Shown here: positions 27,624 to 39,769 of the stretch, piece after piece
Numbering within the stretch: position 1 is the stretch's first letter
How the letters are laid out: every line of letters starts with the position of its first letter
From: Nymphaea colorata
Lineage: Eukaryota; Streptophyta; Magnoliopsida; Nymphaeales; Nymphaeaceae
Assembly: GCF_008831285.2 (NCBI RefSeq)
Contig: NC_045140.1
Location: forward strand, 20,830,370-20,894,369
Direction of reading: 5' to 3'
Length of the DNA stretch: 64,000 nt
Notes under the pieces: generated by a model
The model's database searches: none
What the model was told of the DNA's origin: nothing
Seen by the model: the letters and a program-made list of their open reading frames with translations, nothing else
Position numbers and translations under genes: made by a program

Positions 27624-29364
27624 GAATTGGTTATCGACATTAAACGACTCCTTAGATAACAGTCCCATGTGCTCTTGATGTATGAACTATGATCATGTGA
27701 CTCTTAGATGAACATGAAGCAAAGTAACTTTTATGAAGTTGGTATTTTTTTTCTTTTAAAGTTGATAACTTCTTTAGCTATCCTGCATAATGCACTCGCA
27801 GAGAAACAAAAAGAAAGAAAAAACCAAAGGGAAGTGACTTGAGGCTTCGCGGTGCTTTTTGCCTAGAGAGCTTGCAAAGTAACCGCATAACAGCCGTTCA
27901 TGGTCTCTTCTGAAAATTCCAGTTTGTCATGTTATAGGGTGACCTAAGAAAGGTAACTAAGTTTGTTGTGCCCTTTCTATGGATCGATTGCTTTTTGTCC
28001 CAACCCTTTTCAATCTGTGGGCTCTTTCTCTCTTGTACCAAGAAAAAAAATTATTGGGCGAATGGAGTTTGGTGCAGATATGGTTCTTATAGTGGTCCCG
28101 TGGATGGCGGAACCTTCTTTCACATCAGATTTTTCATATACATATCATGTGCTTCTCATAGTTCACACATATATATATATATATGTATATAAATAAATTA
28201 TTGTGTCTTGATGAGCACTGAAATTTTGCATTGATGAAAGTCAGCCACCAAGCCTGCAAGAGAAGACCACCACAAAAAAAGAATGGAGCCAACAAGAATG
28301 ACGGGGTTTCCTACTTGACACCTCTTATCGTTCCCTTCTTATCACCCGTTAATGTTTTAAAGCTTCAAGCTAGTTTTCACGTCTAAAAAACTAAAACGAA
28401 GTTTTAGATCAGGTTGCTTCCTCGTGTAAGTGGGGTTTCAGGACAGAGTGAGTGACTAAACCTATCGACCCAAATGTTGCTTCCTCAAGTAAAGTTTCAG
28501 CGTCATCGATCCATGGTTCCGAACAACTTCCTCTCAGCCGCACAAGAAATTCTCCCAACATCTGATTGTTAAGTTAGAGTCCTCTCTGTGCGATTTGTTT
28601 GGCTCGTCCTTTTGTAGTCCCCTTGGCATGATTGAACTCTATGCAAAACAAGGTAAAAAAAAAATATAATACTATATTCTTTGACTAAACAAGTTGAAAA
28701 CGTCATAGAGAAATCTACACCAGCCACCACGCACGTTCCCCCTGCCACGCCCTCTCCAAAGGTTTACCTTCTCGCTTTGAGCCGACCTCCACGTAAAGTC
28801 GCGACGAACGAGCCCGGCCGTCGGCCGGCACCCGCCACCGAGTTGAGCCCACTGAGCTCCCGGAGAGCCCTTTCCCCTAGCTGAGTTAAGCAATCTCTGC
28901 GGAGAAGTCTCCTTCCTTCTTTTAATTTTTCACCTGCTGTACTCCTTCCTCTCCTCTCCCCCGCTTTCTTACGTCCCAAGCAACATAAAAAGACGGAGCG
29001 AAAATATTATACAACCATGATCCAGCAGAAACGGAAAAAGGAGAAACAAAGCGTTCATTTCTCTTTCCTCTCGCCATTGCAACAACAAGGGGAAGAGCGG
29101 TGACTGAACTGCTCTTCCCCGCAAGTGACGACCCAAAAAGAGCGGACAGCAGGAAATGAAAAATCGACTACTTTTATTTGTACACATTGAAGCGGCCCAT
29201 ATGAATGAGAGCGAGTGAACAGAGACTGCTTCCAGTCCACCACCACTGTCCTCGCTCTTTCGTTTCCACGGCAAAAATGGAACTAAAAAGAAGAAAATGT
29301 ACAGAACATTGAACAAGCCAAACGCGAATCCGTCTGTACAAGCGCCCCTCTCTCTCAATGTCAG
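27624..29364. other. Intergenic and 3' flank of PADRE copy 2
   Basis: No gene is supportable. An (AT)n tract lies at 28168-28184. A GC-rich patch at 28720-28880 has open frames on both strands without recognisable motifs. The stretch from about 29000 to 29364 is probably 3' UTR of the minus-strand PADRE gene. Confidence 0.4.
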
Positions 29365-29838
29365 TCAATCCCATCCTTCTTGGATCGTGCCGAGCCTCGC
29401 CCCAGCCCTCCGACCACACCCACCAGCGCGTCCCTTGGTCGCCGAAAGCCCACCCTGCTCCTCCTCCTCGTCGGCCACGAACACGTCGTAGCCCTTCCTG
29501 CTGAGCGCCGCGCTGGCCCTGGCGGCGAGCGCGGCCATCTCCGCGGGGCTGAGCGGGCGACGCAGAGAGCTGAGCGGGAGGACGAAGTACAGCTGCCCCG
29601 GCTGCAGCTCCTCCTCGGCGCCTATCGCCGAGACGGAGCCGTCGTACTCCATGGCGTCCGAGTTGCAGATGAAGCAGGCCGGCTCCCGCCGGAGAACGTG
29701 CGACGCCTTCACCGGCCACGCGAACTCCTGCAGGTCGCCGTCCGGCAGCACGAGCTTCGCCGTTCCCCGGCACGACGACGACGACGACGACGAAGCCGCC
29801 GACAGGACGGCGGCATCGCGGGAGCAGCACGAGCCCAT
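29365..29838 (-). CDS. DUF4228/PADRE-domain protein, copy 2
   Basis: An intronless 157-aa protein read leftwards from the ATG at 29838. It starts MGSCCS, a myristoylation plus double-Cys palmitoylation motif, then has a run of Ser encoded by a TCG repeat, then the PADRE domain: LQEFAWPVKASHVLRREPACF, ICNSDAM, LQPGQLYFVLPLSSLRRPLS and a following Ala-rich helix. The tail ARLGTIQEGWD resembles the tail of copy 1. The gene is much more GC-rich than copy 1 and its surroundings. A longer in-frame upstream ATG (29889) would bury the lipidation motif and is rejected. A CTATAA lies about 146 bp upstream. Function is likely membrane-associated and stress-linked as for copy 1; this is family inference only. 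Confidence 0.87.
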   Translation of the reverse strand: MGSCCSRDAAVLSAASSSSSSSCRGTAKLVLPDGDLQEFAWPVKASHVLRREPACFICNSDAMEYDGSVSAIGAEEELQPGQLYFVLPLSSLRRPLSPAEMAALAARASAALSRKGYDVFVADEEEEQGGLSATKGRAGGCGRRAGARLGTIQEGWD

Positions 29839-29983
29839 AGCGTCTCTCCAACAGGTTCCCTGGCACACGTGCGTCGCCTCTGGAGGCACTCCTCGCCCTC
29901 ACTTCTTCTCTGCTCCCCTGTGTGATCGAGTGGGAGAAAAACAAAGATGAAGAACGGAGGGGTGAGGGAGCGAGCTCCTCCTT

Positions 29984-29990
29984 GTTATAG
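29984..29990 (-). promoter_or_regulatory. Candidate TATA box of PADRE copy 2
   Basis: CTATAAC on the minus strand, about 146 bp before the ATG at 29838, in GC-rich surroundings where it stands out. Confidence 0.5.
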
Positions 29991-30920
29991 GTGGGACACC
30001 GGGCGGTGGGGCCCATAGAGGAGAATGGGGACGGACTCCTGTCCACGCTCGGCGGTGGGCCCCGCAGCGGCCAGTGACTGCGTCCGTCCGTCGTCGGTGT
30101 TAGAGAGAGAGAGAGAGGGAGACGGTCAAAGAGGAGGGTGCCAACCTGGAATTGGCGGATGACAGCGTGTCCTCGAAACTCACAATAAATAAAAAGAGAG
30201 TGGGGGAGTGAGACGTTAGTCACGAGGTCACAAACGGGTCGGAGTCGGATAATTCGTAGACCCGGTCTCTTTTTCTTTTTATATTATATACAACGCATGA
30301 GCTTGAATCTTTGTAGATTCAGGGTCCACGCCAAGTGTATTAGAAAATGTGAGTTTGGACAAAGACAATAGCACTGGCAGTCTCGATCAGCCAACGAGGC
30401 AGTCCAGTCCATCTTGTGAACACTGAGTTTTGCCGGTTCCTCAATTTGTTAATATGGACGAGGACGACAGTTGCATATGCCTTTCTCTCTTGTCCCAAAA
30501 TAATTAACAATTGGCTGAAATGGATTTAAATCCAATCCCGATTGTCACCAATACCTACCATGGTGGATGCGGATCGGGTTTCACATGGTCAAATCCAGAG
30601 CATGAGTTACTTAGACCCGTGGCCACTAGCAGGTGAAGTTATGACTCCCATCGACATCCAGATTGTGGATCTTGATTTCAAGATCTGCATGTTCCTATAC
30701 ATTATGAGGTAATCAAAAGGAGGTCCCACATCTCAATGTTACCAAATGATGATGAGTAGCGCAACAGGTCAGGTTGGGTCGCGGGTATTGACCATATTCT
30801 AACTTCTAGTTTCGAAAGCTGCTATCCTCATATTATATTGAGGAATATTGATATGCGCTCATGTTATTGTTATCGTTCGCTAGGGGCTGGTCAGCATCGT
30901 TCAGCCTTGTTAGCTACAGT

Positions 30921-31365
30921 TGGGGTGAACAACAACAGTCAAGCTACTCGAGCTCGAGTTCATGAGTCAGTCTGTTCAAATAACCAAGTTGAGTTTGAGT
31001 TCACTAAACTCAAACTATTAAAGCTCGACTTGGCTCGAAAATGATATGTAGCGATTTTTTAAATATTCAACTCGCTTTTTTAATTAAAAGACTGATATAT
31101 TGACGTTAATTAATTATGTAAGTTTTTACAAAAGCTCATTCAAGTTTGTCAAGTCTTAATCGAGTCGAGCTCGATTTATGGCAAAGTAATAGTCCATATA
31201 TTCAAACGACTTTGTCGAGCCTTAATTGAGTCGAGCTTGAGCTTAACACATAGCTGCCGAGCATAGCTCAAACTGCTTCAATCGAGCTATTCTTGAGCTC
31301 AAACAAGAGGTTTCATTAGTCAAACCGAGCTCGAGCTGGCTGAACTCGGGCTCAACTTCACCCTT
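30921..31365. mobile_element. Non-autonomous hAT-like element
   Basis: A 445-bp segment is bounded by 8-bp near-identical direct repeats (AGCTACAG at 30913-30920, AACTACAG at 31366-31373). The ends are inverted: TTGGGGTGAA at the left, and GGGTGAAGTTGAG read inwards from the right. The interior is full of gagctcgag-type words, a composition known from plant non-autonomous hAT elements. It has no transposase. The 8-bp target duplication and GGGTGAA-like ends point to hAT; one mismatch in the duplication suggests age. Confidence 0.55.
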
Positions 31366-31756
31366 AACTACAGCTACTTTTGCAACCTAACTGGATGACG
31401 CATAACTGATATTGGGCGTGAGCAGCAGTGGGTTGCTGTTGTGGATGGAGATGAGGAAGGAGGGTGGAGGTATGGTCTTAGTCAGAAGAACTCTTCCTCC
31501 TTCCTTTTGCCCTTAATTTGACGCATCGATACGCCCTTTTCCTTTCAATGCGCTGGCGATCAGCCCTACCCACTTTCACTTTCATCTCTCACCATTCTCC
31601 CTCCTCACCTGCATCCACTCGTTTGAAAATCAGTTTTTCTTTCACACATATATATAATGGTTCAATCATTCACCATGGTTAAAATTTAAAATTTCTTTTT
31701 AGTTTTCTCTCAACCTTTCACTTTAAAAACATCAACAACCAAGATGATTCTGTATA

Positions 31757-32033
31757 GGTAAGGGACAAAAACAAAACCCATTAAACTTTCTATTGAAGTA
31801 TTTTTACTGCAAGTCACCTATGATCTTAAAAGTGGTCTGATGACAAATATACATTAACTTAAAATCATTTTTATGTTAATAATCTTTTTATGATAAACAA
31901 AGAACAGCTCTTTTAACATCAAAATGACCAAAAAAGATCACTTTTTTATAAAAATAACTTTAACTAAAACATGATTTTTATAAAAATTTTTTTTTTAACA
32001 AAAATTTAAGATGTATGGTTTTTAGCCCTTACC
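31757..32033. mobile_element. Small inverted-repeat element (MITE-like), copy 1
   Basis: A 277-bp AT-rich segment starts GGTAAGGGACAAAAAC and ends GTTTTTAGCCCTTACC, inverted ends matching at 14 of 16 positions. No coding capacity. No clear target duplication was found. Its left end is identical over 16 bp to 39291-39306. Confidence 0.5.
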
Positions 32034-32068
32034 CATCCAGGTGGTTGGTCTAGCAAATTTAAGTTTTC

Positions 32069-32177
<109 letters not shown>

Positions 32178-33735
32178 TAGCAGACAGACTTCCCGCGGCG
32201 ATATTCACGAGGTCATATTTTGGCTTATGCTTAGGAGACGAAGAAGGTGTACGAGACACGGTGGTTCATCATTCATGGCCATGGTGAAACTTTCCAAGAG
32301 GGTGATGGATCATGTGATCATGGGAAAGATTGCAAAACTGGGAGGGAGTAGATCTACACATATCATGGCAAAATGTTGGTGGCAATGATCAGTTCCTGAT
32401 CTCGATCAAATTTTCTCGTTATGTCAATTCAATCTTGTCAGATTTCATGAACGGGATCATGCTGTCAGAACATTGCCAAATTTTGCTGGCTGCAGAAAAA
32501 AAAAATACAGGCTACAGAAAAGGACCCATCGTTGATGATGAAAACTTTGTGGCCCCTTCTTCATGTATCAGACCGTCTAATGCATGAAGCTGGTTTCCGG
32601 TTAAGTTGAATGACCATTCAATTCAATCTCCAAGAGCGCGACAGAATGGCAATGGCATGCTTACAAATTGTGGACAGATATTTACAGAGTGCTTTCGTAA
32701 AAGCTTGTATATCTTGATGAAGTCTAACAAGTATTGGAGTTTCGAAAGCAGAAGGTGGCCATGCCCCCATTACAGTCGCTGAGTTGTTATTTTGCAGGCA
32801 TCGATGAGGAGGAGACTTCACCATCCAGAAACGTAGAGACAGGACTAAACGGTCTGAAAGGCTCAGACCCCACGCGGTTCAGCAAGCTAGGGATGGAATC
32901 TAGCTATCTGGCTGCGGATCAGATCTACCGCTGATCAAATTCGAGTAATCAGATTCTACAGCTCGATTCTGACCTGTTTTTACGAACTGCATTCAGATCC
33001 AACTAAGATCACGAAATTGGTCTCTATCTCGATCGATCGCCCCAGATGTCAATAAATCGGATATACAGCTGAACTACATAACAATTAGGATATGAAAACA
33101 ACAAAGTGATATCCGATTAAGAATTTGGAGATACAAAATGGCATGAACAAATCAGATTCTGATTCGAATTCGGATGTAAGCGAATATTTGACTGGGTTTG
33201 GATCAAATAAAGCTTTCATATATGTCTCACATTCAACCTTTCTAATGTGGTTTTGATTCAGTTTAAAAGTCGGATTTGGATTGGAATGTTAGTCTAAAAA
33301 TAGAATTAGGATTGGATTTATATTATGAATTTGGATATAGTATAAAAGTTTCCCTATCTGGATTCGAATATATAGACATACGAAAAAATGTCTGGTAAAA
33401 TATATATTTAAAATGTCTGTGGTAAAATCTGTATTTAATTATTATCTGATCCGTCGACATCTGCACAATGCGGATTGAATTAAGGACGTGCTATCTAATG
33501 TACCTCCCTTTTGAAGAATTAAACTAAAATGTATTTAATTGCTAGCCTGATCTAAACGAGAGGAGTTGTGGACCCTGACAACCCTTTATTTGTATAATAA
33601 GAACATACGGAAATGCAATTTTCACCTCCTAGCCAATATCATGTCGATTGTGTTGCTGACCTTTTGTAGAGTTTTAAGATATAATTTCCACCAAACCAAG
33701 AGCACACATAAATTCATCATTTATAAATTAATCCT

Positions 33736-33739
<4 letters not shown>

Positions 33740-33818
<79 letters not shown>
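33740..33818. repeat. Compound (CT)n(AT)n microsatellite
   Basis: CT tract at about 33740-33772 followed by AT tract to 33818, same order as the tracts at 23.2 and 32.1 kb. From 33819 to 34801 no gene is seen. Confidence 0.95.
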
Positions 33819-33821
<3 letters not shown>

Positions 33822-34801
33822 GTCCAAATTTAAGTTGGAGGTGTCAGTTCAAGAATACGACAACAATGGTGTCTAATCAGCTGCAGGGAAAAGATGAGAA
33901 GTTGTGGGCTAAGCTATTGGGAACGTGATTCTCATGTTGGCCTGGAACTTATCCAGCGATGCATTCTCCACAACCCTTTAAAGGTCAATGAAAGAATGTC
34001 AGTGTCACCAACCCTCACATTTGATCAACATTAACATTGAGATGAACTCCTTCCACCATCTTCTACCATTCGTGCCTCATAAGAGGCATTTAGTAACAGA
34101 AACACCAACATTTATGTTCGAACAATAACACAGTGTGTGTTTCCTGCCACCAAAAGCTCCTTATATTTGATCAGTGCGTTCACTTTCAAAAATTTAAAAG
34201 AGTTCGCTGGCTTGATTAATTGGTTAAACTCCGGCTATCATGAGAAAGTCACGATTCAACTTTTATAAGCGTTAATTGCTGGCCTAATCAAAGGCAGGAG
34301 CTGAGGTTCCAAGCTAGTCAAGTGCTAATCTAAGGGGATTTGAAACTGTAACTAAGAAGGTTCAGGTCTCAGTCATCCCTCAAAACTCGTTCAAGAAAAA
34401 AAAAAAAACATGCTTAAGAAGATTGCAGTCTGCAATCGATAGAGCGCAGAGTGAGAGTGAATCCCTGCATGTGCCTCCATGAGAAAGAGAAAGAGAAAGA
34501 GGAAGAGAGAGAAGGGGATAGATGGGGTTCCTTTGGATTTCTTTGTTCTCCATTCCAGATGTTTGCATAGTGGCAGCCAAAGGAACACTTTTTCAAAGCA
34601 TGCCCACTATGCACAACCCCAGAGGATATGGAACAAACTACCATTTTTCGCCCTTGCATTGGAGTGAGTACAAGGACAGCATTTCAAAGTGGTAGTCGCA
34701 GTTGTAGGAATTCCCCACCAACCACCGCCTTCGAAAAAAAGCATGACCATTACAAAAGACAAGTTGAGACACAAGAAAAAGAAGAGGAAACTAAACTTCC
34801 A

Positions 34802-35521
34802 TCATTTGGACATGAGAGATCCAATGACCCCGGCAATCATGGCCGTCGGATCCCCTAAAACGGCGGAGATAATGAACTGAACGGCTAGCCCCGCCATCTC
34901 GCAGCACTTCCTCACTTTCCCCCTCTTACTCCTGTGGTGATTCTGAAGCGTACCCTTAAGACTGGGAATCCTAGTGTACAACTCCAAGCTTCTCTTCCCG
35001 TTGGAGTAGTACAAATCCTGCCAGTTATCGGCCAACATCTCCTTCACGCAGGAGACGTGCAGGTGGTACTTCTTGCAGGCGCTCCGGTAGGACCAGCTCG
35101 GCCCCTTGCGGCCGCAGCGGTGGCAGGCGGAGGAGACCTTCTTGTGCAGGTAGAGCTTGACGTCGCCGTCGTCGAGCATGTGAGGGAGGTTGTAGCAGCA
35201 GGGGTGGAGGTCGAAGCCGCAGAGGCGGCAGTGGTAGACGAAGCCCAGCACGTCCTTGCCACAGGCATTGCAGTAGCGCAAGCCGTTGCCGGGCGGCCTG
35301 GTGAAGAACTGGAAGTTGCATTTGGGGTAGAAGGGGTGGGAAATGGACTGGCTGGGCACCGCGCAGCACTTGTGGAGGTCGAAGTCACAGAGCTCGCACT
35401 TGTACCTGCACCCAATGCCGGCCTCCTTGCAACCATCGCACCTGAAGGGCACCTCCTTGTACTCGAACTTGAGCCTGTGCTGAGGGTGGCTGGAGTGGAT
35501 GATCTCCTTGTTGTAGATCAT
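34802..35521 (-). CDS. DC1 (C1-like) zinc-binding domain protein
   Basis: An intronless 239-aa protein with three Cys/His units. Unit 1 is about 14-54 (HRLKFEYKEVPFRCDGCKEAG, then CRYKCELCDFDLHKCC). Unit 2 is about 62-110 (HPFYPKCNFQFF, then YCNACGKDVLGFVYHCRLCGFDLHPCC). Unit 3 is about 124-159 (LHKKVSSACHRCG, then HLHVSC) and has lost the canonical CxxC before its HLHxxC. The C-terminal ~30 residues are hydrophobic and Gly/Ala-rich. The DC1 family is plant-specific and expanded; members bind zinc and some respond to pathogens, hormones or stress, but most have no known reaction. The start is the first ATG, 56 bp below a TATA-like box. Confidence 0.93.
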   Translation of the reverse strand: MIYNKEIIHSSHPQHRLKFEYKEVPFRCDGCKEAGIGCRYKCELCDFDLHKCCAVPSQSISHPFYPKCNFQFFTRPPGNGLRYCNACGKDVLGFVYHCRLCGFDLHPCCYNLPHMLDDGDVKLYLHKKVSSACHRCGRKGPSWSYRSACKKYHLHVSCVKEMLADNWQDLYYSNGKRSLELYTRIPSLKGTLQNHHRSKRGKVRKCCEMAGLAVQFIISAVLGDPTAMIAGVIGSLMSK

Positions 35522-35576
35522 CTTGGCGAGAGCGGATGGGCTGGCTGGCTAAAACAGCATGCAGATGCAGATGACT

Positions 35577-35586
35577 CTATAAATAG
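35577..35586 (-). promoter_or_regulatory. Candidate TATA box of the DC1 gene
   Basis: CTATTTATAG on the minus strand (CTATAAATAG on the plus strand) lies 56 bp upstream of the ATG at 35521, which would leave a leader of roughly 25 nt. Confidence 0.5.
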
Positions 35587-35836
35587 ATTGAGACTGAGAG
35601 AGGATAAGGATAAGAGTGATTAAGAAATCCCCTGGGAGAATGGCGCCGCTTTTTAATGGCCATTGCTTGTTTCTCATACATGAAGGGAATAGATTCAAGT
35701 GAAATAGTCCACTAAGCAAATGGGCCTACAGGGGAATAAGTCAGCCAGCATTTATGCCTTTCTCAATTAGAGATGGTGCTTCTGTTAGGAGTCGTCCTTC
35801 CCCACCCACATCTGCATCCATGTGGAACCAAAACCA

Positions 35837-35963
<127 letters not shown>

Positions 35964-36109
35964 AAATGATTTTTTGCGCTTCAAAGTGTGCTCGCTGTGT
36001 TAGAATTATCTATGATACTACTACTTTTTCTTAGGAAAAAAAAAACATAGTGGCCAAGCATTGCAAAATTGACAAAATATATAGGAACATTTAAGTCTGC
36101 CAGATGGCC

Positions 36110-36400
36110 GATGTTATCAGTGACTAAAAATTAAGAATATATGATTAAAATTGTTATAAACTGTTGCTAAAAGCACTAATACTGTCACGGCACTATAAAC
36201 CATTGTTGATATTGTTGCAGCAACTCTTTGTTTAGTAACAGATTTGTAACTTTTAGTCGTCCTGCATTTTGACAGATAACATATATATATGTATATATAT
36301 ATATCTTGATTGTTTGATTTATAAAATTCAATTTACACATTGGATTTCAATAATTTCATTTGAATTTTGTAGATTTGAAAATGTGATGAGATTTTTGAAA
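36110..36400. repeat. Dispersed repeat family, copy 1
   Basis: Aligns with 38660-38960 in the same orientation. Shared landmarks in order are a taaa-cca/atcattgtt block, 'aaaagca', 'actgtc', a central 'tttttagtcgtcc' and an (AT)n stretch followed by 'atcttc/atcttg'. No open frame and no clear ends, so the element class is unknown. Confidence 0.45.
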
Positions 36401-38659
36401 GCAGCCCTGGTCCAGCCATGTAGCAGAAGGACCGACATGCAGCCCATGCAGCGGAACCCTGAAACATAAAATTGACATACCTCTCTGGAGCATGTGGAAA
36501 ATGGTAATTCTTAAATAGACATACTTGCACTCGTCGTCAGTGGGTTGTATAAAAGCATAATATCATAATCCAATTTTCCCTTTGGTTCTAATTAAGGTTT
36601 ACTTTTCTTTTTTTTTCGAGCTAGTGTGGACTTTATTGTCGAAATGTTCTGTATTCAATAATTTTAGCATCATTCTCTCTTTGGGCCTCATGACTCACGC
36701 TAACTTTCACTTTAAGGCGCAATTAACACTTTTACTTTAAAGTAAGTATACTTAACACACATCCGCCACTTAATCGAGAGGGAAAAGGAGAGCACGGTCA
36801 CCAAGGCTTGCTTTTGCCTAGATGCTCCCTTTGATTGGTTTTTTGCTGGTAAGAATCAATCCTAAAGCAATGTTCCCAATTACCCATAATCTTTCCATGA
36901 GTGTGTAATTTTTCTGTATATTTGCATGTGGTATGGCGCTCCAAAAGTTTTATATCTCGATATGCTGATACGGCTTCCTGTTCTTTTATCATTAAAGGTG
37001 ATTATCCATTCCAGCCAAAGGATGATGGCAAATTAAAAAGAGAATATCTGACGTTGGACACGCAAGTGAGGAAAAAGATATTCTAATCCTTTATTAACTA
37101 CATTATAATCCTACAAACTTATGATACCAATTCAAACCACTGCAAGCAAGAGCACACACTCGCACACACATGCAATGGAGACTTGTGCACAGTAACTTGA
37201 TTCATGTAGAGATCATCCAACGAGTACTTCATATGGTTGTAATCTATCTAATCATGCAGGATCTGGAGAAGAGAGATGCAAGATGAGCTTTAGCGAAGAA
37301 GGATTGACGATCAATCTTTTCATGTGCAAAGGAAGAAGTGTAGACCTTTGCTTTTCTAAAAGAATGATGGTGCGTAGGTAATTGGCAGTGTAAAGAAGAA
37401 CAGGGAATAAGTAGTTTTATTCTTCGGCTCCTAAAGTGTCTGAAAGCGAGAGCGGAGGGAATAGGTTCGTGGTATGAAGAACAATAGACGGCGGTCGAGA
37501 AGCCATGTATTGAATCCATTATACGTTTTGCTTTGTCCTTTTCCTTGTGGTTCTCTGAAAATTCTATATTCCCATTTTATTTGGATTGAGTTTTTTACTT
37601 TCTTTTCTTTAAAACGGTAACGAAAAAAAAAAGAGAGAGGTTCGCTTGAAGGATTCTGATCACTTTCATCCAATGCTCTACAGGTCAGAACCGGAACTTC
37701 TTTGTGTGATTCATGTCAGGTTTGGATCCGGAAGTTCTTTGTGTGATTCATCTCAGATTTGGATCTGAAAATCATTGCAAGAGGACACTTACATTATCAA
37801 CTCAAACACCCTAAATCCTGCGAACCAAAAAAATTCAGAAACCAAGAAAAAAACTGAAACTGATTTATCATTTTATGCGTCCCGACTTCTTCTCTTGAAA
37901 TTAAAAAAATAAAATAAAAGGAAAAAGTCGAACTCCACAATCATTACACGGCGTGACAAAGGTTTTTGGGGTTCGAGGAGATTACTTTATTCCATGAAAC
38001 GTAAAGTAATTAAGTTAATTTCTTTCTCGTTAAATATTTACATTTTTTATTTACAGAGGGAACTTTTTATACGTGTGCCTGCTTTATTATTTTAATGAGT
38101 AATACGTTTTCTACTGCCGTGATGACAGCCTCACATTTATTGATAATGGACCAAATTAAAGCAGATTCATGTAAAATTAGTATATAATAAAGCATTTGAA
38201 AATTTTTATTATTTTCCGCAAGTGCACTTTCAATTTCAAAAGTTTAAGGCCTCCATCAAAATATAAAAAGCCGCCGTTGTTATATGTAAATTATATAATG
38301 AAAAGTTGGTCAACCAGGTGTTGGGAAAATTATAATTCACCTCCTAAAGCTCACAATAGTTTATATAAATTATTGTTAAAAACAGAGCCATAAAACAAAA
38401 ATTAATATGCCAACTATCTTCTACTAACGTATTTTTATTTTTTTTAGCTATCCGGTAATATCCCAGTAGATTGGATCAGCTCCCATGCCAGTCGAGAATA
38501 CATTGTTTCATTAACTTTAGAATTTTTTCAATAGCTTCGTCAAAATTTTAAATAAGCCTATTTTACATACTAAGATATGTCAAAAACTAATATATCAAAA
38601 AATTACATAGTTAAAAAAGTTAAACAGTAGGCTTGAATAGTGTGTGTGTGTGTGTGTGT
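36401..38659. other. Intergenic, no gene seen
   Basis: AT-rich; short open frames lack recognisable motifs. It contains the 37-bp tandem duplication at 37691-37764 and, at its right end, a (TG)n tract (38639-38665). Confidence 0.4.
37691..37764. repeat. 37-bp tandem duplication
   Basis: Two adjacent units start ccggaasttctttgtgtgat and end tttggat, differing at about three positions. Confidence 0.85.
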
Positions 38660-38960
38660 GTGTGTATGAGAATTCAAATCTGCGAGATATCTGACGTTGT
38701 TGGATTGTTAAAACTTAAAAACTCGTCATTAAAACACAGTAAATCATTGTTAAAAGCATGAACTGTCGCTGCATCATAAATATCGTTAATACTTTTGTGG
38801 TTATCTTCTCAATAACATGTTTTCAATTTTTAGTCGTCCAACATATTTGAACTCGTATATCTATATATATAAATCTTCTATACTATTCAATTATAAAGAG
38901 ATGAAAGAATAGAGATTAAATTTCAAATATCTACAACTTAATATTCATTATTCTGATTTT
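38660..38960. repeat. Dispersed repeat family, copy 2
   Basis: Diverged copy of 36110-36400, directly after a (TG)n tract at 38639-38665. It keeps 'atttttagtcgtcc' and the following AT-rich tail. Confidence 0.45.
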
Positions 38961-39290
38961 TTTGGAATTGATGTCCCATACAATTCCAATAAGTTAAATT
39001 TGGTATGTATCATTCTTCTAAAAAAGGATACACCCTTAAACATAAAACCCACTTTTGGTGCCTGACTAAATGCTTAATTGTTTTGGTGCTTTTCTCTCTG
39101 ACATTGTAAAAAATCCTCATTTGTTCTCTCTCTCTCCCTCTCTTTGTTGTGTAGCGTAGTTGATTGGACTTATTCTTATTGGTGCATGAACAATATGTTC
39201 AATTCTTGTAAGTGTTACCCTCTAGTCAGCATTTTCTCTCTCTCTGGAATGAGAGAGAGAGAGAGATTGATAAATACCAGAACATATTTG

Positions 39291-39591
39291 GGTAAGGGAC
39301 AAAAACTAGAGATCTTGAATTTGTGTTAAAAGTCTTTACAAAAAGTGAACCTCTTAATGTATTTATAAACACTAACTTAATATAAATTACGTTTTAATTC
39401 AATATATTTTCAAAAAAAAAGATGTTTTTCTACCATCAAAATTTTGATGTGATAAGAGCAGTTCAATTTTCAATTATTAAAAAAACATTAAAGTAAAAAA
39501 ATGACCAACTTAATGTTTGTTTCTCACTAAGTTACTCCTATGTAAAAAAACACTAAAAAAAATATATGTTTTCGTAACTTTCAGTTCTTAC
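39291..39591. mobile_element. Small inverted-repeat element (MITE-like), copy 2, degraded
   Basis: The left end GGTAAGGGACAAAAAC is identical to copy 1 at 31757. The interior is similarly AT-rich with 'aacttaat' words. The right end is only weakly recognisable (ttcttacg), so the boundary is approximate. Confidence 0.35.
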
Positions 39592-39769
39592 GTTTAGGGT
39601 CAAATATTAGGCATATAGAGGTGTGGCTTTGCCTTTCGTGTACCGCCATTTATTTAGGACCTTAGATGATTGAAACCATACGAAAGCTTGCAATTTAAGG
39701 AAGCAGACCACGTAATGGATGAGTCATGAGTGGGACCTCTCGTCCATTATGTGATCCTCGGTATTGCGT

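Noticed and set aside
29174-30223. 349-codon minus-strand open frame over PADRE copy 2
   Set aside because: It is another frame of the same GC-rich strand. The PADRE frame has the conserved domain and lipidation start; this one is Arg/Gly-rich without motifs.
34934-35623. 229-codon plus-strand open frame
   Set aside because: It is antisense to the DC1 gene, and its Val/Ala-rich repetitive protein is a shadow of the Cys/His codons.
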